Part shown: one piece after another, positions 1-12,109 of the stretch
Position numbering within the stretch: the first letter of the stretch is position 1
Layout: each line of letters starts with the position of its first letter
From: Limnoperna fortunei
Lineage: Eukaryota; Mollusca; Bivalvia; Mytilida; Modiolidae
Reading direction: 5' to 3'
Length of the DNA stretch: 64,000 bases
Assembly (NCBI GenBank): GCA_944474755.1
Contig: OX104113.1
Coordinates: 51,661,644 to 51,725,643, forward strand
Notes under the pieces: model-generated
What the model was told of the DNA's origin: nothing
Seen by the model: the letters and a program-made list of their open reading frames with translations, nothing else
Databases searched by the model: none
Made by a program: the position numbers and the translations under genes

Positions 1-1186
1 ATGTTCTGTGAAATTATGCAAGTTATTGTAAAACACTGATGAAATGAAATCAAACATAATAATGTCTAGTTTTGTGGCATTTTGTGCATCACTAATTTTA
101 TATCGGCCTTTTAATACAAGTCCGAATACTGTTGGACATAGTATCTATAGTGTAGATACAACATCCAATGGATGGATTTTTGTTACTGTGGCTATATACA
201 AACCTTTATATATTTACTTTACCATTTACCAAAAAGAAGATTACACACTCAAGATGAGGTTAATAATAGACGAGTTAAACCAAACATTAACATCATTAAT
301 TATTCAATCAGGCTAACAAATCACGTCAAACGAATACCATAAAAGGTATAATAAAACTACCAGCTTTATGGTGATTGGATAACTCACATGGTTAGTATGA
401 CAGAATAAAAAGTCAATCTTGAAGTCTGATCGTCAAAAAAGAGGATTTTAAAAGTACTTTCTATTGTTAATTCTAAAACGTAAAATTTTGTGTGACCAAG
501 TATTTTATTTTTTAAAAATTTTAATCGATAAGAAATTGGAGATCCTTCTTTTGAAGGTCGATCAACATAAAATAACTTTCTATACGTCAAACCTACAAAC
601 TTAAAATTCCCTTTACTATGAGGTTTTCAGAGGAACTAATTAAACAATCAATATTACAAACAATTATTCCTTTTTGAAGACAGGTTTGTTGTCAAGGCAG
701 CGCAAATTGAGGTATCTTTGCAAAGGACCTACCATGCTTCAATCTTACGAATGTATAATACATGCTAACATTTCACAAAACAATAACGATTCATTGTGGC
801 AGCCATGTTGTCCATTCGGCACAAAATGAAGAAAATGTGTAAAGGATCTCTAAACTTCAATCTACCAAAATGTATCAGTCCATTTTGACTGGTTGTTTCA
901 AATAAAAAATATCTGAAATCTTCATTAAATCAGTAATAAATATTATTAAAAAAAACCAATAAAAATAAAAACACCACAACCACTAAAGAACACAGAAAGG
1001 CGTTCCTTATTTTAACTTGTATACCCCTAATAAGACAATTTTTGTTCATAATAAATGTAAGCTAAAGTTTATTGATTAAAGTAATAGTTTTTCCATTTAC
1101 TTTGTACAGCATTATTCTTACTTCTTAGTAAACCATGTAAACGAACGATAGCTCAATATTTCTATAAACGTTCATTGAATTTTCAG
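1..1186. other. No gene recognised
   Basis: AT-rich sequence with short open frames only. A 90-codon frame at 44-316 shows no domain, signal or homology that I recognise. If the LRR gene at 2,086-2,270 continues to the left on the minus strand, this stretch lies within its first intron. Confidence 0.5.
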
Positions 1187-1399
1187 ACACAAAAGGAACT
1201 GTGGGTTTTGTACTCGCAGAAAACAAACGGGCATCCTCATTGCAACTTTATTAGAAATTTTGGTAACACATGCGAAAATATAGCCAATTCCGCATTTTAC
1301 GAAAAAATTAACTTCGCTTTGTCAAAGCAATTGTCGATTTGGCATATTATCTATCTGAAAATTGAACCTACCATAGGAAATAAAGTTTACGAAGAATGA
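1187..1399 (+). CDS. Possible terminal exon, unknown product
   Basis: An open frame of about 70 codons follows a plausible splice acceptor (a T-rich tract ending in TTTTCAG at 1,186), runs to a TGA at 1,397-1,399, and is followed by a possible AATAAA polyadenylation signal at 1,528-1,533. The peptide begins TQKELWVLYSQ and contains three cysteines and hydrophobic stretches; I do not recognise a family. It lies on the strand opposite the LRR exon, so it would belong to a different gene entering from the left or nested in an intron. No ATG is needed if it is a 3' exon. A chance open frame in AT-rich DNA is equally possible. The equivalent part of unit 2 (around 28.9 kb) shows no matching frame that I can see. 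Confidence 0.22.
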   Translation, partial: TQKELWVLYSQKTNGHPHCNFIRNFGNTCENIANSAFYEKINFALSKQLSIWHIIYLKIEPTIGNKVYEE

Positions 1400-2085
1400 G
1401 ACTATGCATCTTAACATAACAAGATTGCTTTCTTATCTTTGAAATAACATTTGTAAATCAATCATTTTTATTACATGTGTTTTCAAGTATATGAAAAATA
1501 TGTCGTATTATTTTGTTTCAAATTCCTAATAAATGTCATGGTTTTCATTCGCTCTTCAATCTTTCAATGATCTATTGCATGTGAAATAACTATTATTTTG
1601 GCTCAATTATAAATTCAGAGGTCTTAGTAATGATCACCATGAATGTCAAAACCTGGTCTGTGTATGCTGGCCCTAATTAAGGGAGCTGGAATCCACAATA
1701 AATTTGTAAGGAATACCCATTTTCCTGCAAAAGGTCAGGTGTTTTCACTTGTAAATGTGACTTTCTTCTCTAATAAAAAACAGGACTCCGTAATGTGGTC
1801 GTAAAGTTTTTGAGCTGGAAAATTATGTCTTAAAAATTGTTGAAAACGGCGCAAACATTATTTAACCACACAATCAGTGCTGACCACAGGTTAACTTTAA
1901 ACAACTGCTAAGTACCATGTTTGAAAACACATAAACGTAGGACTATACGATGTTCGATCTTTATACAACATGTGTAATTTCTGACTACTTAAACTGACCC
2001 TTTTGGGTATGCGTAAGTAAAAATTAGTGTTAAATTCAAAGTGAAAGTCTTATCTGTAATAAGATTAAAAGATGTTTCTACTTAC

Positions 2086-2270
2086 AAATCTGTTGTATTT
2101 CTTGGCAGGTGTTTTGGTATTTCATGAATGTGTTCCCCTTTACAGGTAACGATAGTGTCTGTTGATTCTCTTGATTCAAATTCACAACTACACAATTTTC
2201 CACAATCAGATATGTTGTCCTCAGTGACAACTATTTGCAAGAGTGTCCACAAAATTACCAAAACTTTCAT
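2086..2270 (-). CDS. First coding exon of an LRR protein: signal peptide plus LRRNT cap
   Basis: Partial gene, first coding exon only. The start is the ATG at 2,268-2,270 (G at -3); an upstream in-frame GTG is not needed. Residues 1-16 (MKVLVILWTLLQIVVT) form a hydrophobic secretion signal. Residues 23-43 carry the cysteine pattern C-x3-C-x-C-x13-C, followed by IPKHLPRNTTDL, the standard end of an LRR N-terminal capping domain. The exon ends in a perfect GTAAGT donor (2,080-2,085) after two bases of a codon, so the intron is phase 2. LRRNT caps occur in Toll-like receptors, secreted LRR-only proteins and LRR adhesion molecules; without the repeats the subtype cannot be decided. Later exons must lie left of the window. 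Decayed or deleted copies occur in units 2 and 3. An innate immune role is possible for bivalves but not shown here. Confidence 0.72.
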
Positions 2271-2399
2271 GTCGAGTAGGTCGGTAACTCTCACAGAACT
2301 TCCGGCATGTTAGTTCAAATTATATCATGAATATCATCCGTTATTTTAATTTTTCAGCCCTTATTAAATTGTATCTTCAAGAAAACCGTAAATTAGTTA

Positions 2400-3340
2400 T
2401 TGCACATATTATTTACAATTATTTCAAAACTAATTATCGCGATACAAATGAAGGTCAATATGTTATGTCTTTATCACAAAGTAAATATCTCTCACTATTA
2501 CTGTTTAAAATCAGTATATAGGTTCCTCGGAGCAGACAGACGTTTAACACTTTATAAGGCGATAACGCGATTCTCAGTCTATACCTTGCTTTATGTACGA
2601 TGTATCATATCAATTTCTGATTCAACCAAACAAAACCTACAGAGAGAATCTGTCGCCGGCGTTCGAAGGTGTTTATTCCTTGACAACAGCGAAATCGTGT
2701 TTGACCAATTAGAAAGTTAAATGCGAGATGACATCAAAACTAGATTTATCAGCAGGAATTTTGATAATTTGTTGCCCTCAATCGGAAATGTATATTGGTT
2801 GTTTATACACAAACATCAGAATAAAATCAGTACAGGACATGATAGAAAATATCAAAGAACGATTATAGTAGATTTACACAGTAATTTATCAATTTATCTT
2901 AGTAAAAGTAAAATTATCGACACATTGACAAAAACAGTAGTTAATTATTGGTCTAATTAGGAAATAGTGTTCTGTTTGATATTCTCGTGGGAACTCATTT
3001 GAGACCATAAAAAGATTATTTCTCAATACATTAATAAAATGTTCTTGTCCTTTAAATTTTCAAGTAATAGTTGTTTTTATTCTAACAATATATATATATT
3101 TTCAGTGAAGATGTTAAATCTATAATGCCCTTAAACTGGAAAAAAGTTTGTCTTATTAAGGCAATGTCTTAAATTTGACTTAGCATCAAAATCTTAGATG
3201 ATAAATAAAATACTTTCGTTCGTCGCTTTGTTGTTATAAGAGACTGTGATTGGTTTGAACTATTATGTTCCAGCGTAAAAAGAAATATAAACTAAACATA
3301 AGAGTTTTAATGACAGCTTAGTGCTGCCATGTAATTAGAC
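2400..3340. repeat. Upstream block of the LRR exon, unit 1 copy
   Basis: Non-coding. It matches 29,740-30,560 and 47,850-48,720 through scattered substitutions and small indels. Clear anchors are GACATCAAAACTAGATTTAT at 2,730 and the later CATTTGAGACCATAAAAAGA near 3,000. Several short open frames cross it but do not survive in the other copies. Confidence 0.8.
2551..2557 (-). promoter_or_regulatory. Candidate TATA box of the LRR gene
   Basis: Read on the minus strand this is TTATAAA, about 280 bases upstream of the ATG at 2,270. The surrounding core (GGAGCAGACAGACGT and the neighbouring CGCGTTATCG) is retained in unit 2 (29,860-29,866) and, with changes, in unit 3. Position and retention suggest a core promoter; the transcription start is not visible. 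Confidence 0.3.
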
Positions 3341-4524
3341 GTCTCGTCTAATGAGAAAAAGATTAAAGTATTTAAAATTTTGTCATAAAGAAAGAAGAAG
3401 ATATCCATCCATGACTAAAATAAATAATAAATTTACACGAAAAGACACGTAGCCAAAAACCTATAAAAAGGCGATCGCAAAATGAAAACACATAATATTC
3501 AATAATTTGGAATAATGACATACATTAAAGATGAACAACAAAAGACACACTATCAACTAACACGATACCAATACTTTGTTACAAAGGATCTAAATATTAA
3601 CCTTGACAACTAGTCACTATCAACAACTTATAAGAGATTCTGCGATACTAGCTTTTAACATGAAACGCATATAGATTGCTCCCTGATACCTTCAAACCGC
3701 AAGACATACAGGGTACGTATTTGCATATCATCAAACCTTAGTTTTCAAGCAGAATCAAATTTGTGATCCCGCACACTGAAACGTTAAGGTCATATTTTAA
3801 TATTTTTATATTTACGGGTTTTCTCTCTAATCAAGAATGGCTAATGCAAGAGCTTTTTGTATTAACTCATGATTTCCTTCCAATCTGGAAAACCTTTCAT
3901 CGATCTTTGTACTCAATTTTGTCATTTTAACGAATATTTATAGATGCTTTTTTAATTCAACAATTTGTACGTTGGGTTTTAATCTTACAACGATCATAAT
4001 GTGCGGGAAAGCTTTGGCAAGAGATAAAACAATGAAGACCAAGATCAAACAATACATTCATTGTTGGTCTGATGAAGATAAATACTAAAAAAGAACAATT
4101 TAATTTGTTTTTACGTAAGCCAGTAATTTAGATTTATATTTTTTGCGCAAAACAAGGTCATCAGAACTCTAATATCAGAAATACAGTGCATACAAAGTTA
4201 GTATTATTGTATTAATGTAATTTCCTTAAATATTTTAGTAGGACAAATATGTGAACTGTTATTTCAAACCCACAGTTCTTACTTTTGTTTCGTTTACCAG
4301 TTTTTGACAACTCTAAAGAAATCTACATTTTATTTAAAAAAACGTTATTTAACAAATTTGAACACTATCAGTAAACTAGATCAAATATAGCTAACAGAAC
4401 TGACGGACATAGGACGCTGACAAGACCCATACCCTAATACCAAGAAAAATTGGGCAATAGTAAGAAAAAATAAACTACACTGTTTATATGAATGAGGTTT
4501 AATGTCACTTTATCAGTTGTATTG
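3341..4524. other. No gene recognised
   Basis: AT-rich non-coding sequence. Weak similarity around 3,700-3,740 to 48,960-49,000 suggests that the unit homology continues at a low level. No domain-bearing open frame on either strand. Confidence 0.5.
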
Positions 4525-4690
4525 TCGCGTCCAGTTTAGGTAAAGCAGCTAGAGTAGCGGATGAAAAACCCACAACTTTTGGCAGGAAAACTGGAAATCC
4601 TTGTCTGGTAGAACACGGTATCCGCAGTAAGACTCTAACCTGCAATCACATTGTTGACCGGCAATTTATCATTGGTAGTTTATAAACTAC
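4525..4690 (-). mobile_element. Degenerate tRNA-derived SINE
   Basis: Landmarks of the SINE family at 8,125-8,384 are present in the same order: GCGTCCAGTTT, CAGGAAAACTGG, CCTTGTC, CCGCAGTAAGACTC and GTTGACCGGCAATTTATCATTG, with internal losses. The tRNA-like head is at the right end, so the element is on the minus strand. No target-site duplication is visible. Confidence 0.6.
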
Positions 4691-4794
4691 AATAAACACT
4701 CGGTCAAGAAGGCCTATTATTAAATAAAAGAACAAAATTATATTGCACGATACGATAACTTCAGTCTCTTAAATATGCAAGTATTTTACTTATA

Positions 4795-5155
4795 TTAAAT
4801 AAAATGCCATCGAAGATATCAAATTTATTAAAATTGCTTTGCCAGACGAGCGTTTAGTATAATCAAGAATACTCTGTGGCGCTCAAAAACCCACAAAACA
4901 TTGCAAGGCCCAATAATAAAGACGTTGAATAGCTTTTATCGCCGAACATTAATCGACTAAATCTATATACAGCTTGGAAATTAAAAAACCCCTTAAAATT
5001 TAAATCTTTTTCAAACCCGCGGGAAACTTTATCAATTATTGTATCACTGAATGATATTTGCGTCTGGGCTGGTGATACCTTTGGGGACAAACATCGATCC
5101 ATTTGTTGCACATAAAATGTCATCAAAGCTTCCAAGGTTGTAAAACTAATACAAG
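4795..5155. repeat. Dispersed repeat family B, direct-repeat-ended copy
   Basis: Begins with AAAATGCCATCGAAGATATC (4,801) followed by a degraded GACGAGCGTTT motif, and the same opening phrase (AAAATGTCATCAAAGC) recurs at 5,118, giving a direct-repeat architecture with an insert of about 320 bp. The copy at 20,848-21,295 has the same arrangement. A 109-codon minus-strand frame spanning it is an accident of the repeat. I remember the GACGCGCGTTTCGTC phrase as very common in mussel sequence but know no name for it. Confidence 0.6.
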
Positions 5156-6039
5156 TTTTTGTAAATATATTTCCTGTTATTAAACCATACATAAAAAGTG
5201 CTTAGTAAGCTACGTATAATAAATAAACAAAACTCGTGTTGCGTGTTTAAAGGAATCTGATAGCTTTGTTAATTCCTCAAAGGCAATTGGATGTAGAGAG
5301 TGATATTGCAAATAAATAGAATTATTAATTTCATTGTTCCGTTTTATGAGGCAACATAGGGATCCGTCTAATAAAGGACTTGATATTACCTTACAAAATT
5401 ACAAAGGAATTGAGCACGTTAGTCAAAACTAGTTTGTATTTGTCAATGTTATGGACGTAACTAAAGTGTTGTGCCCTTCAGTTCAAATATTTCGATAGTC
5501 AACAGACAAAGGGCTGTGTATTGACACATTACTGAAAACGTCTTCGATGAAGGTATCAAAAACATAAACCTATCCTATAATGAACATTGAAGCTTACTAA
5601 AAACTGGATATAACCCTTTTCAGCTTCAATTTTCTTTGGTGACTCATTAATTGTTGAACGGTAATATATATTTTTCTTTATACTCAAACCATTATTTTTT
5701 TCTTTGTTTTTTTTATCTGAGAATTTGTGCTGATTTTTTTTAATGTCAATCCATGCTTGAGTAAATCACACCTGCTGTAAGTCAGACTTTGAATTTATAA
5801 TCCTAGGTTTGACACACATGTTAGCAGACCAACTCGTACCGAGTTCCTTAGTAACCTAAAAAACTTATCTAGAGCTAACTAGATATGGGCTAAATAACGT
5901 AGATAAAGTCAACAAATATGTAAGATTTAGAGAAAATCTTGTTTAAATTCTAATAAACTTAGTTGTCAGTTAACTGCGTCTTTTTTGTCCTACCCAAACA
6001 AACAAGCACTTCTTGTTTACAATTGCTGTAGTTACTATA
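5156..6039. other. No gene recognised
   Basis: AT-rich intergenic or intronic DNA with T-rich runs around 5,670-5,740. No supported feature. Confidence 0.5.
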
Positions 6040-6130
6040 TTTTTTAGTTGTTGGTTCTGGAGTTTGCCGGTTTCTTGGACTTTTGTGGATTGTCATGTTT
6101 GACAGTTTCATTGGTGTTTGGTATTTATTA
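6040..6130. repeat. Dispersed repeat C, copy 1
   Basis: About 80 bp matching 8,425-8,515: both contain CTGGAGTTTGCC, then a TTTCT.GGACTTT phrase and TTGTGGATTGTC in the same order. Function unknown. Confidence 0.5.
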
Positions 6131-8114
6131 TTACTTTCATCTATTATTAGACATTTGGTTTATTCATATATAATTTCATAATTTCATTATAAAACTAAAG
6201 GACATATTATATAATAAAGAGCTCCTTGTGCATTTGTAAATGCTGACGCGCTTGGCTGCATTGTGTGGAGAGCCATCAGAAGCACCAGGTACAGAAGAAA
6301 ATTGCAACATCATAGAGAAGCCTCACAACGTAGGATCAATCAATAATGACACATTAGTACATTACACGCATTTTAAGATTCTTGACGTTTTTGAAATAGT
6401 TTCATCAATAGCAAATAAAGAACTGTAATCCAAAAAATATACAAGCCGATGAAACGAACTTTTCTTCAACAATAAAATATCAGGAGATAAACCAAACACA
6501 AACTTAACAATCATTTTATAATCAAACAAATCACCAAAAATTAAAAATTCAGAAAAAATAACAGGAAAGATAAATGGCATAAACTATTGGCTTGCAACAA
6601 TTTATAAAGAAAAGATTATACTGCGGAGCTGAAGCAATGACAGAAAATAAAGAAACTAAAAGGGTAAATTATACCAAAATAAAGACAGCCAGTTGGAAAT
6701 TAGGAAGGTGAATTACCACGACGCGTGTTAACATCTAATCTAACAGCCAATTAAAGTAACATCTACAACTCCAGGGTCACGCAACGCAGGTTATAAACAA
6801 TTTTAAATAATGATTGTAAAATTAATAGAAAGATACTATAGAATTAAGCATGATGAATAATGAATTAGGCATTTTTGACTAATAGCATTCTATACGTAAG
6901 AGGTGTGTACGTATGTATTAGGCAAACGTCATTGGAATCGTGAACTATACCAATAAACTTTACGATAACGCCACATTTATACGCCGCTAATTAATGGATG
7001 CAAGTTATTTACTAGGTAATCTTAAATGCATTTTTGGTAAAAAGTTGTTTTAACGATAAATTGCTAAAATCACATATCTGTAGTGTTTTTAGTGTTTAGT
7101 AATAGTTGGACATAAATCAGTAATTACTGTTGTACCACGTCTATGAAGTTTTAATACATGTATATGCATTTAAATTTAATTTAAATTAAGATGAGACTTC
7201 ATGCAGTTGTAAACTCATTAGAAAATTGTGCCACGTGAAAAATAAGCCCACGAGCGAATAAACTGTTTATCAACATACCCTCTTTTACCTTATAAATAAC
7301 TTACAATGCACCAATATTTCAAAAAAAATTTCCTGCAACATTAAATGACACTAGAAAAATAATTAACAATATAAGAAACGAGCTGTATTAACACAGAACG
7401 AACCCCACGTGCTATGACGTCATAAATATAAAGTCTAATTTAATATTAATAATAACCACACTGTTAGACAGTATGTCAATCGTTCTCCTGCATTATATCC
7501 AAAGCACCAAATTTGGACCAAATGAATGCATAACTTTATGCTGTATTTGACCAAAATATAGTTCGATACTTTTCATTGTCAAAATTGGTTAAATATCCGA
7601 AAATTCTGAGCTTGAGAAAGAGCGAGCTATGTTGCCTACTAGGCCCTTGCACCCCCTAACAAAAATTTCTGGTGCCGCATCTGCTAGAGGTAGACTTAGT
7701 ATATTTGTACTGCGATGTGAAATTCTGTAACTAGTCCATATTAAATCTGTACTTCAGTGTTTCTGTGAATATTTATTTGGATGACATCTTTGTTTGTCAA
7801 AAATAAACTGTGGAAGCTAGTAATAAATTATAATTTTGGCCTTATGATAGTTCATGTAGACTCTGATACTAACAAATGACTAAAATGTTTCTCCACAGTG
7901 CAACTGACACATTCGTTGTTCTTTGTAATTTGAGCAAAATGAGAAAAAACAATTAAAACATAATTATTTATTCATTAAAAAAAATTAGTTATTTCAGCTT
8001 CACATTGTTTGCCTTAAAGTTAACATAAAAATACTTTTTAATTCATTATTATTTTCTAGATTCCAAAGGAGTGATTTTTCTTTGAATTCTCCTGGAAGTG
8101 TAAACCTAACCAAC
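6131..8114. other. No gene recognised
   Basis: Non-coding by inspection. A slightly GC-richer 62-codon frame begins at 6,240, but it has no domain and no recognisable relative. The rest is AT-rich with stop codons in all frames. Confidence 0.5.
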
Positions 8115-8124
8115 CATTTCTTTC

Positions 8125-8384
8125 TATTTTGTTTGTTTCTTTGTTTGAATGTTTAACGCCACTTCAGCAATTTTTTAGCTATATCATGGCGTCCAGTTTT
8201 TATTGGGGGAGGAAGACCGAGTACCCGGAGAAAACCCCCGACCTTCAGTAGGAAAACTTGTCAATTAAGATTGGAGTCGAACGCACCCTGCCCGCAGTGA
8301 GGCTCGAACACGCAATCTCAGTGTTGACAGACCACGTGATCAATAGTAGACGAACTACTTTAACCACTTGGCCACCGAGGCCCC
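8125..8384 (-). mobile_element. Full-length tRNA-derived SINE with target-site duplication
   Basis: The element reads on the minus strand from a tRNA-like head at 8,384 (A box TGGCCAAGTGG at 8,364-8,374; B box GTTCGAGCC at 8,301-8,309) through a body containing CCAATAAAAACTGG and the conserved end AGTGGCGTTAAAC, to a short A/C-rich tail. It is bounded by a perfect 10-bp target-site duplication, CATTTCTTTC, at 8,115-8,124 and 8,385-8,394. SINEs are transcribed by RNA polymerase III and mobilised by a partner LINE. The head resembles a tRNA-Leu or tRNA-Ser. The family resembles bivalve SINEs that I know from memory; I do not assign a published name. It is the best-preserved copy in the window. 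Confidence 0.88.
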
Positions 8385-8424
8385 CATTTCTTTCGAAATG
8401 CGAGCACCAAGTCAGGGCCATACT

Positions 8425-8515
8425 ATAGTTTTGGTAGTTGGTGCTGGAGTTTGCCAGTTTCTCGGACTTTGACTTGTGGATTGTCTTTTTGAAAGTTTCC
8501 TCCACACAAATATCA
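8425..8515. repeat. Dispersed repeat C, copy 2
   Basis: Second copy of the sequence at 6,040-6,130, immediately right of the SINE target site. An 86-codon minus-strand frame crosses both the SINE and this repeat and is not a gene. Confidence 0.5.
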
Positions 8516-8899
8516 TTGATAACTACATAGCAATCTGGACACGTCTCAGCATAATACTTTTCTAATAATATGAATTAATCGGTAAATAAAAAGGAGAAAC
8601 AAAAACGAATAGGGTAGAATTAAATATTAAAGTAAGAACTGGAGTTTATGGTATGAGATATAATAATGATTCATTTATCAATGGATTCTAGCTATTCCAT
8701 GGTTCTTTCAATTGAACTTTTATCATTCTCTCATTTCAAATGTATTCTGGTTAAAGTATTTTCGCAAGTGTGATTGCAGAAACACAGACTTCAGTACAAC
8801 TATAAACATAATCTCAAAATAGCATCCGAATCAGTTCATACAAAAAACAGAACATTTTCACGAAATGATAATCTAATGTCGTGTTGAACAAGAACACTG

Positions 8900-9900
8900 A
8901 ATGTGGTGGATGCAAACAATTAATATAAATTGTAGTACCTGTGGAACAACGTGATGCGACATAAATTATTCCTCATAGTGCGATGCGTATTAATATATTA
9001 ATATACGGTAAAGGTGATCATTGCACGTAATGGGTCTATCACTGTACAAATACAAAACCATGCTACAAAAAACAGTGCAGACATTAAGAACTCTTAGATT
9101 AAAATTCACCATACTTAACTCTACTCTTTAGGACTATGTCAAGATTTCCTACATGAGTTAGGATATGGCGAAAGTGATGCGGGTATGTGAAAAGTAAAGA
9201 TACCTAAGGGTATTTAGGAAACGATAACCACACATACACAAATCAAAAACAAAACAAATTCAGTGACATGAACCCAATAAAAAACAGGTGCTCCGGAAGA
9301 ATGAAAAAAACATTAGCTTCATGCGGGGAAGCCGCCGTATCACTCAGGTTAAATCCGGTTATTTGTCTAATTTAGAGGTAAACGTAATTTAGAAAGCACC
9401 TGGACTAATATACGAAAAAGCCCCTTCAGGGTAGTAATATTTGAATATTTCTGGCCCCAACACACAGGTTGCTGTTAAGCTCGCATCTTGCGATATTCGC
9501 AATTATATCATTAAACATAAATAGTATCTATGATATTTTCTTATTTGAGACTTTTAAGCCAGATTATTGTAATGCTCCATTTATTTATCTTGTATTTCTA
9601 TTTTACTTTTTTAATTCTGAAAAATCATGCATGTGATTTCTGCTAGATAAGATGTTCGTTATACTATTTTTTAGTTATACACATGAAATATGTGTTCTAA
9701 TGTAAAAGCGAGAGAAAAGGGGAGACAAACAAACTAAAAATAGACAATTCCACAAAGTTTAAAGTAGGATAGGATTTTAACTAAATATACATGACTTAGT
9801 CAGGGCCGCTTTAAGCTATATTTTGAGATAAAGTTAAATATTAGTGCAATTGTAATTGGTATTTCATGTTTTCGAGTTTAATCTATTAACATTATATATG
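8900..9900. repeat. Unit 1 copy of block d, including dispersed repeat family A
   Basis: Non-coding. 8,935-9,060 matches 33,680-33,800 (both carry a phrase close to ACGGTAARGGTGATMA and a TGGTCTATC-like anchor). 9,225-9,400 is a copy of dispersed repeat family A (CCAATAAAAAACAGGTGCTC, then GTATCACTCAGGTTAAATCC, then GCACCTGGAC). The same family sits at the equivalent place in unit 2 (34,310-34,510) and unit 3 (51,060-51,170), so it was inserted before the triplication. Confidence 0.7.
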
Positions 9901-10373
9901 TCAAAAGTCCATGTGCGTCTCTATTGTGTCCTTCTTAATGGAGCAATGTCAAAATGCAAAAAAGTATACTTCTTCAGAAACGCTCGAAGCCCTCTGGCTA
10001 CATTCAATATATAGCATCAAGGTAAACTAATTTGGCTAAAAACATCTGTGATATTAAATGAAATGTGAAAAATATGTATTTTTTTTATAAAAAACGTTCA
10101 AAAGAATTGTGTAACAACACGAGAACTTGAATACTTTCATCTTACATATTTGTTGGTTTTATGTGTACCTACGTGTGTTTTTCTTCCTTTACTGCATTAT
10201 ATACAAATTATGTTTCAAGGTTACATTTGATTTGCATTTAACATAACGTTGAATATACGTCATTATCCTACAACTGCACCATATACAATTTGCAACATCC
10301 GTTATATCATTTGAATTTAACTATTGGGCAAAGCGAAATCAGAAAACAGAATTAATTAAGTAAATTATTGACT
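9901..10373. other. No gene; unit homology continues
   Basis: Non-coding. 10,205-10,260 (CAAGGTTACATTTGATTTGC) matches 34,678-34,725 and 51,523-51,570. No other feature is visible. Confidence 0.55.
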
Positions 10374-10385
10374 ATAATAATAATG

Positions 10386-10482
<97 letters not shown>
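10374..10482. repeat. Self-complementary (TAA)n/(TTA)n microsatellite
   Basis: About 65 bases of TAA/AAT repeats are followed directly by about 40 bases of TTA/ATT repeats. The two halves are complementary and could form a hairpin or cruciform. The corresponding places in units 2 and 3 do not show it. Confidence 0.95.
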
Positions 10483-10484
<2 letters not shown>

Positions 10485-10789
10485 TTTTTTTAAAAGCTTT
10501 CATCACTTCAAGACATAATACCAAGCTTATAATGATATCCCATTATTATTTACTTCCGTAAATAGAACAACAAAAATATTCATTACCCAACGATTTTTTC
10601 TGACCACCTTCATAATTCATCTCGATTATTCTCTTGACTTGATCGGTTGATTTTCTTGTCGCAAAATTCTGTGTTATACATTTGTAACTAAGTATTGTTT
10701 TTATATTAAACTTCATTTACCCTTAGCAACAAAAGAGAATACAAATAAATCATAAAAGGTATATAATCTAATATCAATTACCATAGGTA

Positions 10790-11570
10790 AACCTTCAGAT
10801 TTCCTTTGCTTGGGCAATTCCACTTTTATGTTTTGTGTTGAATGTTGTGTACGTTACATATTGTACTTATTATCGTGCATATGTTTTTGATAAAAAGAAA
10901 AAATGCAGATTTTGTAATGTGTAAAAAATATTTATACTGCTAGAAAGTATTGAGTTAATAGCGCCTAATGACAAAATGTATGGATATCTATATTATCTTA
11001 TATTAAATTATTTCAATATCCTTTTTGGCCTTGTACAAACCCATCATGTGCGAGAGGTATAGCTTTGGGGACGTTAAAACTATAAAATTACGTAAAAAGG
11101 TCTGAAGCGAATACATAATTTCATTAAGCCGAGATTTTAGATTGCTTGTATTTTCGTTATCCTTTCAGATTCGCTAATAACCAATCAATCGCATTCAAAT
11201 TTTTTAACGACATTTTCTTCAGAGTGATACTTGCAAAATATTTAGAGTAGAACTCATTTTCTGCCATTCAGATAGATCAGAGAGTAATTGTAAGGTTGAA
11301 TAATAGTTTAATTTCGTTAATAAGTTTGCATTATTCTAATATAAGACAGCTATAGGTTTTAATTTCTCTTGGCAGCTCAAATTATTCTACGTTTGACATT
11401 CCCGGAAATCATACTTGAATGAGTTCTGTTACAGAATCGACTTCCGTCGTCTGAACAAATTACACAATTAATACGGCGGCACTTTCTGGAAAATAAATTC
11501 GGGAATTTATGTTTTTATGAAAGTGAAGAGTGAAATTTGAATATGAAGGTTAATTTTCATTGTCTGACGA
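10790..11570. repeat. Unit 1 copy of blocks e and f
   Basis: Non-coding. Matches 36,420-37,310 with 38,505-38,670 in unit 2 and 52,640-54,920 in unit 3. Anchors are AACCTTCAGATTTCCTT, GGCCTTGTACAAACCCATCA, TTTCGTTATCCTTTCAGATT, ACATTTTCTTC and, near 11,440, ACAGAATCGACTTCC. In unit 2 a LINE fragment lies between e and f. Confidence 0.8.
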
Positions 11571-12109
11571 TGATAGTAAAGACTACTACATCAACATTCC
11601 ATTTTGATTTTACGGATTTTTATTAAAACGTGGGCATCTATCATATCATGATTTCATTTATTATTATCTGATTTTTGCTTTAAGTAGATTATGAATTGTA
11701 AATATTTTTCAAGACTGTCATCAAATCTAATGGCACAATAGTAAGGAATGCATAACGTACTACAAAGATACAAAATGGCCATATAATTTAAACAGCAATA
11801 ATTTGTTTGCGGTAAGTGCGTGTAAACTTGTATTATTTTTGAGAACAAATACTAAATTTACAAGCAATTTGACTAACAACCGGAAGTTTTGATAATCTGA
11901 ATTGTATATCATAAAACATTGTCTACGCGTTAGAATGCAACTTGTGTTGGAGAAACTAAAAACGACCCTCACAATCATATCTGTGAACACCGTTTAGGAA
12001 ATAATACAAAAAAATTTCCGTGGTAAACAAACCTTAAGATGGAAAAACTTCGTTCATTTCTCCTTTTTGCCATCACAAGTCTGTTGCTGCCAAAATTCTG
12101 CCATACTTC
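11571..12109. other. No gene recognised
   Basis: AT-rich spacer between block f and the Penelope-like element. Overlapping short minus-strand frames at 11,654-12,160 have no recognisable content. Confidence 0.5.

Noticed and set aside
44..316. 90-codon plus-strand frame
   Set aside because: Composition follows AT-rich background; no domain, no splice signals, no counterpart in other units.
4863..5192. 109-codon minus-strand frame
   Set aside because: Lies within dispersed repeat family B; the homologous repeat at 20,848-21,295 does not keep the frame.
6240..6428. 62-codon plus frame with higher GC at its start
   Set aside because: A GTACAG donor-like site follows the first 21 codons, but nothing else supports an exon and no family is recognised.
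8300..8384. tRNA gene on the minus strand
   Set aside because: A and B boxes are present but the acceptor stem and anticodon arm are not intact, and the sequence continues into a SINE body with a target-site duplication.
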